Part shown: positions 8,688-16,057 of the stretch, piece after piece
Position numbering within the stretch: position 1 is the stretch's first letter
How the letters are laid out: every line of letters begins with the position of its first letter
Source of the DNA: Haladaptatus pallidirubidus
GTDB lineage: Archaea > Halobacteriota > Halobacteria > Halobacteriales > Haladaptataceae
Direction of reading: 5' to 3'
DNA length: 64,000 nt
Assembly: GCF_020700235.1 (NCBI RefSeq)
Contig: NZ_CP085307.1
Location: forward strand, 496,001-560,000
Program-made: the position numbers and the translations under genes
The notes under the pieces: generated by a model
The model's database searches: none
What the model was told of the DNA's origin: nothing
Seen by the model: the letters and a program-made list of their open reading frames with translations, nothing else

Positions 8688-9053
8688 TTATTTTTTCGAT
8701 TCTTTGGCTTTATTCACCTTTGTTTCCAGGAGTTGCTTCAATTCTGTGGTTGGCACTTCTTGGTCGTATTTGATTTGTATGGTCTCTTTTCCGGTTTTGT
8801 ACCCTTTTTCTTCAAGCATTTTACGGTCTTTACTTTGAAGCACGTCCGCACCAATGCCAACGGTAGCGTGGGATTTTGATGTTGAAAATCCGACGTGAGA
8901 ACCGTAGAATTCATAGAATGGTACGTTATATTTTATTCCTTCTTCTGCCTCTGGAACAGTAGATTTTATTATTCCTCGGATTTCTTTCAGTACGGGTCGA
9001 GCTTCACTGTCTGAATTGGCAATGTATGAATTAACGTCTTCTGTCTTTGACAT
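8688..9053 (-). CDS. DUF1801 (iron-chaperone-like / YdhG) family protein
   Basis: A 121-residue protein with the DUF1801 pattern: VNSYIANSDSEARPVLKEIR at the N-terminus, IKYNVPFYEFYGSHVGFST in the middle (the usual W/Y-x-x-P-x-Y segment), and KYDQEVPTTELKQLLETKV at the end. Length is normal. The family resembles frataxin in fold, and one Bacillus member is called an iron chaperone; the role in archaea is unknown. It lies on the same strand as the ArsR/SRPBCC pair, about 70 bases downstream of it, and could be read through. Confidence 0.8.
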   Translation of the reverse strand: MSKTEDVNSYIANSDSEARPVLKEIRGIIKSTVPEAEEGIKYNVPFYEFYGSHVGFSTSKSHATVGIGADVLQSKDRKMLEEKGYKTGKETIQIKYDQEVPTTELKQLLETKVNKAKESKK

Positions 9054-9121
9054 CTTTATATTTACCTAAGAACCACTGTGATTCCGTGTCAGTCTTTCTT
9101 AATAAAATTGGTGAGTTCCAG

Positions 9122-9613
9122 TCAGTCCTCCACCTGACCGGCGAGTTTTTCGAGGGAACCTTCCCAAGCCTCCGCGACCCCGTATTCTTCGGCGACGTCC
9201 TCGGGGATTCCTTCTAAGCGGAGGGTGACCTCGGTTCCGTCAGCGACCGCATCCAAGGTGACCGTAACGGTACTGGGATTTTCACCCTCCCCGGACTCCT
9301 CAGTCCAGACTATCTTCTCGCCGCGTTTCAGTTCTTGGTAGGTGCCTTCGAACGTGTGGGAGTATTGTTCCATCCCTTCTGTTTCGCCGATATTCTCGAC
9401 TCGGAAGGATCCGCCCTCTTCGGACTTGACCTCTTCAACGTCAGCACGGAACCCTTCCGGGGGTGCCCATACCGCAATGTCGTCAGGATTGAGAAACGCT
9501 TCGTAAACCCGCTTGGGCGGCGCTTCAATCACGCGACTTACGGTTAAGCTCTGCCCCTTGTTCGCCATTTTCTCTGTCGTTGATACATTGTCTTCGTTGG
9601 GATTGTCTGTCAC
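9122..9613 (-). CDS. SRPBCC (AHSA1-like) domain protein
   Basis: A 163-residue protein if it starts at GTG 9613, which overlaps the ArsR stop as GTGA; the first ATG would be at 9568. The body reads LTVSRVIEAPPKRVYEAFLN, then WAPPEGFRADVEEVKSEEGG and LDAVADGTEVTLRLEGIPED, which is the AHSA1/START-like fold with a hydrophobic ligand cavity. ArsR-SRPBCC gene pairs are common in bacteria and haloarchaea. The overlap shows translational coupling with the regulator. Ligand and target are unknown. Confidence 0.85.
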   Translation of the reverse strand: MTDNPNEDNVSTTEKMANKGQSLTVSRVIEAPPKRVYEAFLNPDDIAVWAPPEGFRADVEEVKSEEGGSFRVENIGETEGMEQYSHTFEGTYQELKRGEKIVWTEESGEGENPSTVTVTLDAVADGTEVTLRLEGIPEDVAEEYGVAEAWEGSLEKLAGQVED

Positions 9614-9948
9614 TGGTCTTCGTTCTCCAGATGGTTGGCCAGCGCATCTAACCGGTCCTCCCAGAAGACGCGATACTGAGTTAACCACCCGAACGCCGCG
9701 GAAAGCGGGACAGCGTCGAGATAGCATCGGCGGACCCGGCCATCTTTTTCGATCTCCACGAGACCAGCGTCTACCAGCACATGCAAATGTTTTGAGACTG
9801 CTGCAAGTGACACATCGTGGGGTTCAGCTAACTCACTCACAGGCTCTGGACCGCCGGCCAACTGTTCGAGGATCGCTCGTCGGATTGGGTGAGCGAGTGC
9901 TTTGAAGACCTCGTCCAAATCGTCGTCTTCTATCACTTGTTCAACCAT
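9610..9948 (-). CDS. ArsR/SmtB-family winged-helix regulator
   Basis: A 112-residue ArsR-type repressor. The winged helix is plain: FKALAHPIRRAILEQLAGG, then VSELAEPHDVSLAAVSKHLH and VLVDAGLVEIEKDGRVRRCY. No metal-binding cysteine cluster is visible, as is usual for members paired with SRPBCC proteins. A palindrome, TTCAAC-CATCCA-GTTGAA, spans its own start codon at 9940-9957, and a better copy lies at 10451-10472 before the small membrane gene. I infer autoregulation and control of that gene. Confidence 0.9.
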   Translation of the reverse strand: MVEQVIEDDDLDEVFKALAHPIRRAILEQLAGGPEPVSELAEPHDVSLAAVSKHLHVLVDAGLVEIEKDGRVRRCYLDAVPLSAAFGWLTQYRVFWEDRLDALANHLENEDQ

Positions 9949-9957
9949 CCAGTTGAA
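9940..9957. promoter_or_regulatory. candidate ArsR operator at its own start codon
   Basis: TTCAAC-CATCCA-GTTGAA is a perfect 6-base inverted repeat with a 6-base spacer. The middle holds the ArsR start codon (CAT at 9946-9948, read on the minus strand). The same repeat with longer arms occurs at 10451-10472, so this is unlikely to be chance. Repressor binding here would block transcription of the ArsR-SRPBCC pair. Confidence 0.6.
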
Positions 9958-10170
9958 TAATGGCCGGGAGGACGCTTATCCGTTTCGTTGAATGAGCGGC
10001 GAGTTCCTCCACCTATTTGTATTCAACAACTATACTCAGGAATACCCTTACGATAATCGTATTGCCTCTCTCGTGTTTTCTCTTCGAAACCACGTCCGCA
10101 TCAAGCATATCCAATTCTCATGTATAGGCTTCCCCGAATACGTATATTCCAACGCGATTATCAAAATATT

Positions 10171-10428
10171 TCAAGAACCGAAGCTGGGCCGGAAATATTT
10201 AATGATAGATAACCCAAAAGTTACGAATCCGGCAACGAAAAATAAAACCATTCCGACGAAGGCGTTTACGGTTGGGGAAAGATTCATGCCCGCAAACGCG
10301 ACGTAGTGGACACCGAGGGCCACGATTATGGAGATCACTACCGCAGCGAGAATTTTCCCCCGATCTGAGTTCTGGTATAATGCGGTTTCAGCCGGTGGTT
10401 CTGCTCTCGCAGTTGCTTCTTTTGCCAT
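10171..10428 (-). CDS. small membrane protein under the ArsR-type operator
   Basis: An 85-residue protein with two hydrophobic helices, GKILAAVVISIIVALGVHYV (about residues 28-47) and NAFVGMVLFFVAGFVTFGLS (about 55-75), and a polar N-terminal tail. I do not know a function for this haloarchaeal type. The 8-base-arm palindrome at 10451-10472 lies 23-44 bases before its ATG, where the TATA/BRE elements should be, so it is probably repressed by the ArsR protein at 9610-9948. Confidence 0.6.
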   Translation of the reverse strand: MAKEATARAEPPAETALYQNSDRGKILAAVVISIIVALGVHYVAFAGMNLSPTVNAFVGMVLFFVAGFVTFGLSIIKYFRPSFGS

Positions 10429-10450
10429 AGTTCTGTTGTCCTCAGATGGT

Positions 10451-10472
10451 CATTCAACCATCTAGTTGAATG
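10451..10472. promoter_or_regulatory. candidate ArsR operator upstream of small membrane gene
   Basis: CATTCAAC-CATCTA-GTTGAATG is a perfect 8-base inverted repeat with a 6-base spacer. Its core matches the palindrome on the ArsR start codon at 9940-9957, including 5 of 6 spacer bases. The position, 23-44 bases before the ATG at 10428, fits a repressor site over the promoter. Confidence 0.65.
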
Positions 10473-11016
10473 TAGATCCTGCACACTCTTAAATCTATTT
10501 CTGAGCCTCTCACTCGGGGCTATACGTCCGTTTAGGGAGCAGGTGGTTCTACGCCGGGATTGGATAACGTCTGATTGACAGCCGTCGCATCGAACTCAGA
10601 AGCGCACAGGGTCTTCACCCGGGCTTGCGTTCAAACTCGCATGGTACTACGAGAACGTTTGGTGCGGGATGTGCAGAGGCAATATCACCGGTCTCAAAGC
10701 CAGCATCGTTTGCAACAGATAGATGAGCGTAATAAGCCTCTCCGGCGATATGAACGCCAGCATTGATCTATTGATATACGATTTTAGTATCTCGAACCGT
10801 TGTCGCGACCATTTCGGCCTCGTCTTCTTCGTCGATCTGATCGAACTCGACTTCTCGTCGTTGTATCCGAATATCATCGTCACGCGGAACGTGAGTCCGG
10901 AGAAGAACAGCTGTGAATGCCTCCCGTATATATTATGCCAAATTAGTGACAGCAAACGAACATGCAGTCTTCACACTGAGTACCCGAAAGACCGCTCGAA
11001 CGAACGTATTTCGCTC
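10473..11016. other. gene-free stretch with a possible coding remnant
   Basis: On the minus strand, about 10617-10762 reads NAGVHIAGEAYYAHLSVAND, then AGFETGDIASAHPAPNVLVV, and ends PCEFERKPG before TGA. The codon use looks haloarchaeal but a stop precedes it and there is no start, so it is probably the C-terminal remnant of a gene I cannot name. The rest of the stretch shows nothing I can support. Confidence 0.3.
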
Positions 11017-11775
11017 TCAGAGGAGCCAATCGAACGCTTCACGAACACGACGCTTCGCATCATGCTCTACAACTTGTCCATGGCCGACGATAACGCGCTC
11101 AAACTCCCAGTCGAGGATACGATCGATCGACCGACGCCCCGCAGCTTTACTTTTCATTGTGAGCCGAAGATCACGCGGTACAGAAAGGTCGCCGTCCATG
11201 CCGAGAAGACGTGCAACTAGCTTCGTTTTTAATGGCATCTTTGATCCGAGATTGTAACAGATGTCACCCAAAATCAGCGTCTTACTGGGACGGTGGAAGA
11301 ATTCGATCTCGGTGAGCCACCAATGACCAAGGAACGCCGCCTGATCGATCGTCGGTGCCCAGCGCTGATCTGGGGCACTGCCGAGCAATCCATCAAACGT
11401 AAGATCACTCCGTCGACGATCAAGGCCAGGTGCAGCAAACAGTTCTGCCTCTGGGAAGGCGCGCTTGTAGTCTTCCATATGGAGGTGACCGTGGAGTTTA
11501 CTCGCTGGTGTTATATATCGGACCCTCCCGAGCTCATTTAACGCCGCAATACAGTCTCGGGTTAACGATGCGGGTGAGTTTATGAATAGATCGTCATTGG
11601 ACAGCCGAATCACGATCATATTTCGGCCGATCTGGAGTCCGTAGAAGGTTAGTGATTCAGAGAAAACGAAGAGATCCGGTGCTAACTTGGTAAACATATC
11701 ACAGAGTGGTTCGAACGATACAAGATAATTACGGTCCGAACGGTAACCAATCAGTCGTCCCTGTATATTGTCCAT
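11017..11775 (-). CDS. DUF4336 (metallo-beta-lactamase-like) protein
   Basis: A 252-residue protein of the DUF4336 group, remote relatives of the metallo-beta-lactamase fold. Motifs seen are YITPASKLHGHLHMEDYKRA near residues 88-107, EIEFFHRPSKTLILGDICYN near 157-176 and VIVGHGQVVEHDAKRRVREA near the C-terminus. The H-x-H and the later D and H residues could form a metal site. No neighbouring operon explains its role. The start at 11775 begins MDNIQGRLIGYR and gives a normal length. Confidence 0.8.
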   Translation of the reverse strand: MDNIQGRLIGYRSDRNYLVSFEPLCDMFTKLAPDLFVFSESLTFYGLQIGRNMIVIRLSNDDLFINSPASLTRDCIAALNELGRVRYITPASKLHGHLHMEDYKRAFPEAELFAAPGLDRRRSDLTFDGLLGSAPDQRWAPTIDQAAFLGHWWLTEIEFFHRPSKTLILGDICYNLGSKMPLKTKLVARLLGMDGDLSVPRDLRLTMKSKAAGRRSIDRILDWEFERVIVGHGQVVEHDAKRRVREAFDWLL

Positions 11776-12747
11776 TTGGAACTACCGACCTAAAATTGAG
11801 TCGGTTGTCCGGGCAGAGTGTGTCGTATGTGGCGGTTGACGGTGCGAAACGGTCGCGTGAATGAGTGATGTTGGCGGGCGAGGAGTTGGACGAGTATGAT
11901 TCCGAGTTTTATCGAACATTGCTGGTTCGTGCGGTAGCGAGTGTGTTGTCGCCGCTTGGGTGCGTAAGAAGTGTATTGAGCAATTTCTCTCGAGTCATAA
12001 CGAAAGCAGCCTCAAATCGTTTCTCTAACGATCCCAAGTTTAGAGGATGGATCTGTTGCACACCTGTGCTCCACAGAACCAAAACATTCGACGGTACGCA
12101 GGAGGGTACTGTCCCACCAACTTCCTTTCCAATTTCCGAAGAGATCATTGGGTTATCAGTGATCGATTATCGTAGAAGTCGTTAATGACAGTCATGTGTC
12201 GAGGGGCAATTTGTTCAGCTCGAAGCGACGGGTTGAGAGCGCCCGTCTGCCCATCCTGCAGCAACAGTCAGTACAAACAACCCGATAGCAATGATGTCGA
12301 TCGGTTGGAAGAGCAAGGCAATGCTAGCTGCAGTTACGCCGATCAAGAGTCCATGCATGGCTGCTCAGTCCTCGAACGCATCGTTGTGTTGATCGTCGTA
12401 GATAGTTAGCGTTCCTGGGGTGGGATATCTGGCTGCGTTGTGGATGGTCTCGGACTTTTCGAGCATCTCGCTCGAACTGGCTTCGTCTCCATCTATTTCT
12501 CGTGTTTCTTCCCGCAACGCGTCATAAACCCGTCACACAAGGAGTCTAATTGCTTCTGCGTCGGGTTTTGAATCGATTTCAAAGACGGCCTCGTAATGGG
12601 ACATGTAACTAGTCGGCGCTCCGATAGGAAAACCCAGACCTACGACCGTTGACAAGCAAACCTCTCCCTGAGTACCGCCTTCTCGTATGATCGAGACATC
12701 AGAAATGCTGTACAAACGTTGATTGGTGTCCCACTCCTCTAGATTGT
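11776..12747. other. gene-poor stretch with unassigned fragments
   Basis: Nearly 1 kb without a confident gene. The minus-strand frame ending at 12533 reads SISDVSIIREGGTQGEVCLS, then VVGLGFPIGAPTSYMSHYEA and VFEIDSKPDAEAIRLLV; it looks protein-like but has no clear start and meets the 5' end of the divergent gene at 12748. The plus-strand frame from 11865 (LVRAVASVLSPLGC) also looks partly coding. Both may be remnants. Confidence 0.3.
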
Positions 12748-13176
12748 ATGGCCGAATTTCCAGACGAGAGACAGCTAGTACTGAGAGCACGCTCCCAATT
12801 GGAACAATGGACGAACAGTGCCCGGACACAAGCATACAGTGACTTGTTTGAAGGCGATGCTCCACTCCTTCCCCCCGAGGAGCTGCAACAGCTCGATGCG
12901 CTCGACTCCGTGATGGAACGGCACGGTGGTGATGGAGTGTGGGGCACCGATCAGTACGGAATCCACACAGCGGGAACCACAAGTTCGAACCGTTCGATCG
13001 GAATTGTCTGTGTGTACCATCCCCAAATTACCAAAGATTCCGTGCTTCAGGGGGACGACGGTATCGATGACGAGACCGAGGAGAAATTCAACGCAGCGCT
13101 CTGGCAATATAGCGAACGCGTTGCGACACTCATCGAAGAACGCCTCGACGAGTTCATCCGCCAAACGCAGAGTTAA
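12748..13176 (+). CDS. haloarchaeal conserved hypothetical (DUF7539-like)
   Basis: A 142-residue acidic protein, MAEFPDERQLVLRARSQLEQ at the N-terminus and FNAALWQYSERVATLIEERL near the C-terminus. It is highly charged, has no membrane segment and no metal motif. I associate it with a haloarchaea-specific domain of unknown function (DUF7539), from memory and with moderate confidence. Composition and codon use are those of a normal haloarchaeal gene. It faces the CBS gene tail to tail. Confidence 0.65.
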   Translation: MAEFPDERQLVLRARSQLEQWTNSARTQAYSDLFEGDAPLLPPEELQQLDALDSVMERHGGDGVWGTDQYGIHTAGTTSSNRSIGIVCVYHPQITKDSVLQGDDGIDDETEEKFNAALWQYSERVATLIEERLDEFIRQTQS

Positions 13177-13329
13177 CTTCATATGCAAGTCCGTTTCCTA
13201 AACTTGATCGGTTCATCGACAACTGGAATGGCCTGCCCAGTCAACGCCGCCACAAACGAGGACGAGAAATGACGACAATCAGTACGATACCGCTTGTCCT
13301 TTAGAGGAACAGGTCACCAAGTTCAGCCC

Positions 13330-13345
13330 CGCTTGCTAGCAAGCG
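13330..13345. terminator. perfect 16-base palindrome between convergent genes
   Basis: CGCTTGCTAGCAAGCG is identical to its own reverse complement and would fold as a 6-base stem with a CTAG loop. It lies between the ends of the plus-strand gene at 13176 and the minus-strand CBS gene at 13396. A transcription-end role is inferred from the position alone; archaeal terminators mainly need T-runs, and none is adjacent. Confidence 0.3.
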
Positions 13346-13395
13346 AATCGTGCCCCTCGGAACGGTTGGCCTCCGTATACTGGAAGACAAGAACG

Positions 13396-14583
13396 TTACG
13401 CACCGAGCCACCAGCCGTATAGTTGTTCTTGCTCCTCAGTGTCTGGATGCTTCTTCGATTGGCCGTACGTCTTGCCCTTGAGAAGTTGGCGTTCGACCGC
13501 ATTTGCCGCGAGACGGAGTGCGTGGGTAGCGCCGTAGCCCTCCCCACTGGCAGTGAAGTAGCCACGGTCAGTGACCAATCGAATCCGTGCCAGCACTAGT
13601 GGCACACCCCGGCTCCTTTCTTTGTGCTCCTGAAGTTCGATACTGGCCTTGATCACACTCATCTCACCATACTTCGAGGTCACGCTGTCGATCAGCGCGG
13701 AAACGTCATCGTAGTCCATTTCATCGAGCAAATCGAGACCGAACACCTGCACGGGGCGGCGTTCTTCTTGCTCCCAGGTGAGTGCCTCAATGACGTCTGT
13801 CTTTGTGATGATTCCGACCGGTTCGTCCGTCTCGTTAGCCGTGACGACAAGTGAGGAAACCTCCCAATCGAACATCGTTTCGACTACCGCATCGAGCGGT
13901 GTGTCTCGCCGAACCGTCGCGACGGCATCGGTCATTAAGTTCCGTACCGGCAGATCAAGCATCCGATCGGAAGTACCATCACGTTCACCGAAGCCACCGC
14001 GGCCACTAAACTCGTCTGACGAGCCACCCTGGCTCTTGCTCCCACCGCGGGTCGTGAATTCGATGACATCGTACAGACTCAGTATTCCGACGAGTTCGCC
14101 ATCATCAATGACTGGAAGGTGTGCGATACGCCCTTCCCGGAGTGTGTTGAGGGCTTTCCCGAGCGTGGTCGTTGGTGTTACACTGATCAGCTTTGCTGTG
14201 TACGCATCATCGACCGCCACTGCGTCGAGAAACGGGCTCACAGCCTCTAGGACGGCATCTGCAGTTACCACACCAAAGACGTGGTCCTTGTCCAGCACTG
14301 GGAGCGTCTTGGCGGAACTCCCGATCATGAGTCGTGCAACCTCACGGACATCCTCGGTTCGGTCGACGGTTGGGACGTGTTGCACCCGTGAGCCAACCTT
14401 CGCCGAGGGTTGATTGGACGACGAGGCCAGTTGTCGGCGGCTGACCACGCCACGATACTCGTCACCGTCGGTAATGACGACGGCGTCGAGTTCTTGATTC
14501 TCGAACGCACCTGCAACTTTTGAAAGAGGTGCCCCGATGTCGAACTCGGTGAACTTTGTTGAAACTATCTCAGAAATATTCAT
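13396..14583 (-). CDS. four-CBS-domain protein
   Basis: A 395-residue protein starting at ATG 14583 (MNISEIVSTKFTEFDIGAPL). It carries two Bateman pairs, so four CBS repeats: about residues 1-60, 65-120, 130-185 and 215-275, each with the pattern V-T-x-x-D-x-[LV] or PVIDDGELVGILSLYDVIEF. The C-terminal 100 residues (LVLARIRLVTDRGYFTASGE) resemble the ribosome-hibernation/YfiA-like tail found in haloarchaeal CBS proteins. CBS pairs bind adenylates, so a role in sensing energy state is likely. Long spacers rich in Gly and Ser (about 190-210) separate the pairs. Confidence 0.85.
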   Translation of the reverse strand: MNISEIVSTKFTEFDIGAPLSKVAGAFENQELDAVVITDGDEYRGVVSRRQLASSSNQPSAKVGSRVQHVPTVDRTEDVREVARLMIGSSAKTLPVLDKDHVFGVVTADAVLEAVSPFLDAVAVDDAYTAKLISVTPTTTLGKALNTLREGRIAHLPVIDDGELVGILSLYDVIEFTTRGGSKSQGGSSDEFSGRGGFGERDGTSDRMLDLPVRNLMTDAVATVRRDTPLDAVVETMFDWEVSSLVVTANETDEPVGIITKTDVIEALTWEQEERRPVQVFGLDLLDEMDYDDVSALIDSVTSKYGEMSVIKASIELQEHKERSRGVPLVLARIRLVTDRGYFTASGEGYGATHALRLAANAVERQLLKGKTYGQSKKHPDTEEQEQLYGWWLGA

Positions 14584-14838
14584 TGTGTACTCTCTATCAA
14601 AAGGCACGTGGCCGGTTATGCTTGCTTCACCTTTTAGTGACACGATAGAATTGATTTTGAGGGGCGCTTTAGGTCACAGATTCACCCTCGATATTACTTT
14701 AACCGCACCGTCCGCGCTTGTCGCCATTGACAGGGATCGATTACACTGTTGTAAGAGTAAGGATCGTGAACGCGATCCCTTCCATTTCGTAGAAAAGGAC
14801 GCACTCCACTATAACCAACGCATCAATACTACCATGTT

Positions 14839-15159
14839 TCACCGGCAGTGCGGTGTGATCTCGGATGGGTGGCGATCCCATCGATGATCAAATGTTCCAT
14901 CCTCGTGGTCTTCATGGTAATGTATCGAGAAGTTCCCGTTCTCGAACCACACGATCTCGAGGCGAGCCACTTGAACGCTTCTTAGGTAGAGGCGAGGGTT
15001 GTAGACGCATACCAATCGCTCTGGAGCGAACTCGGGTTGCACTTCTATCTGAGCAAAGCGCTCGTCGGTCGCAAATCGTTCGTGGATGATATCCAGTCGG
15101 TTGAAATCAATCGGAGCACCAGTAACAGAATCGGACGCGTCTTCATTTCCACCAGTCAT
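14839..15159 (-). CDS. haloarchaeal conserved hypothetical (DUF7718-like), C-terminally short
   Basis: A 106-residue protein: IDFNRLDIIHERFATDERFA, VCVYNPRLYLRSVQVARLEI and VWFENGNFSIHYHEDHEDGT, then FDHRWDRHPS. The His/Asp-rich HYHEDHEDG stretch is its most striking feature. Relatives I recall continue for about 40 more residues, while here the frame ends soon after DRHPS, so the tail is probably lost. It overlaps the upstream small gene by four bases (ATGA at 15156-15159), so the two form a translationally coupled pair. Function unknown. Confidence 0.5.
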   Translation of the reverse strand: MTGGNEDASDSVTGAPIDFNRLDIIHERFATDERFAQIEVQPEFAPERLVCVYNPRLYLRSVQVARLEIVWFENGNFSIHYHEDHEDGTFDHRWDRHPSEITPHCR

Positions 15160-15380
15160 ACCGCCGTACGCTGGCAGGCGGCATCGCCGGAGTCGGTCGT
15201 CAAGGCGCGTTCAAGGAGCGTGATTTGGCAGCGAGACGATTTCCACGCGGAGATGTCCTCCCACACCTCTTCCACAGACTGACCGGTGTCGGTGGCATGG
15301 TTCGAGAGAGAGACTTCAGTGGGAGACGCGACGTCGAACTTCCCAGCCAGGGTTTCTGCACGCTCTGTCTCCGTCTTCAA
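15156..15380 (-). CDS. small partner gene upstream of the DUF7718-like gene
   Basis: A 74-residue protein: ETLAGKFDVASPTEVSLSNH, then GQSVEEVWEDISAWKSSRCQ and ITLLERALTTDSG. It has no membrane segment. Its stop overlaps the next gene's start as ATGA. A small two-gene unit with this overlap is a layout seen in toxin-antitoxin modules, but nothing in either sequence shows such activity. On the other strand the same bases overlap the HAD remnant. Confidence 0.45.
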   Translation of the reverse strand: MKTETERAETLAGKFDVASPTEVSLSNHATDTGQSVEEVWEDISAWKSSRCQITLLERALTTDSGDAACQRTAV

Positions 15381-15704
15381 GAAGTACTATATTATCTCAG
15401 AAGGGCTCGAACCAATTATTCAAGGAACGACTATCGCAGATTGTTGTAAGGCGGTGTATGCCTCTCGGTTAGATGCTGATTCAGACAGTGCTGTCACAAA
15501 CATCCAGCGCCCAATTTCGTTCACAGACAAAACTCAGTATCTCTACGAGATCAATAAAGGCATCACTCCAGAAACTGCTCGGGAAAACCCGTACCAAGTG
15601 AACGACGAAATCGCCTCAGAGAAGCGTCGGATCCCGTTCGAGAATATGATCTACATGGGAGATGGGATTACCGATATCCCGTGCTTTTCCTTGGTCAAAA
15701 ACTC
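15372..15704 (+). pseudogene. HAD-superfamily hydrolase, C-terminal remnant
   Basis: The frame reads VFKKYYIISEGLEPIIQGTT, then FTDKTQYLYEINKGITPE and RRIPFENMIYMGDGITDIPC followed by FSLVK. The last part is the conserved HAD motif with GDGxTDxP, and the preceding lysine segment fits motif III. The N-terminal half with the catalytic aspartates is absent. The frame has an upstream ATG at 15286 but those codons do not look like a HAD protein. It is a dead fragment, joined at 15693 to another fragment in a different frame. Confidence 0.6.
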
Positions 15705-15824
15705 ATCAATGAGGTGCTCGAATATCTCGCGTTCCGCCAGCGAGACGACGAGTTCGTTTATGATGATCGAGAAGCCGCGGGAAAGTATTTCGACATTGAG
15801 GAGAATAGACTCTTAGTCGTCTAA
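15693..15824 (+). pseudogene. unidentified C-terminal gene fragment
   Basis: Read one frame over from the HAD remnant, this gives GQKLINEVLEYLAFRQRDDE, then FVYDDREAAGKYFDIEENRL and LVV before TAA. It is acidic, helix-rich and clearly of coding character, but has no start of its own. I cannot name the parent gene. It may belong to the lost end of the neighbouring HAD gene or to a third gene. Confidence 0.35.
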
Positions 15825-16057
15825 GATCTCATTGAAGAGACTGAATCACTCGACGCGCAGCAGAACAACGAAATTAAGATTCTAAAAGCGTCAGAAGTCG
15901 AGACCGAACTCACAATGGTTCTTAGATAGCTTCTCTCATTGTAACGAGAGACAGGAACACAGTATCACGCGCTCAATAACGTGGGATTGTGTACCGTTCC
16001 GTGACGTTCTCAAAATCGACCCAAACTGTTTGTGAATGACTCCCGTCTGAGTGCTCG
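15825..16057. other. short gap with no gene seen
   Basis: About 230 bases. After the stop at 15822 the same frame continues DLIEETESLDAQQNNEIKIL, then KASEVETELTMVLR before a stop at 15927, so the preceding fragment may once have extended to there. Nothing else is visible. Confidence 0.3.
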
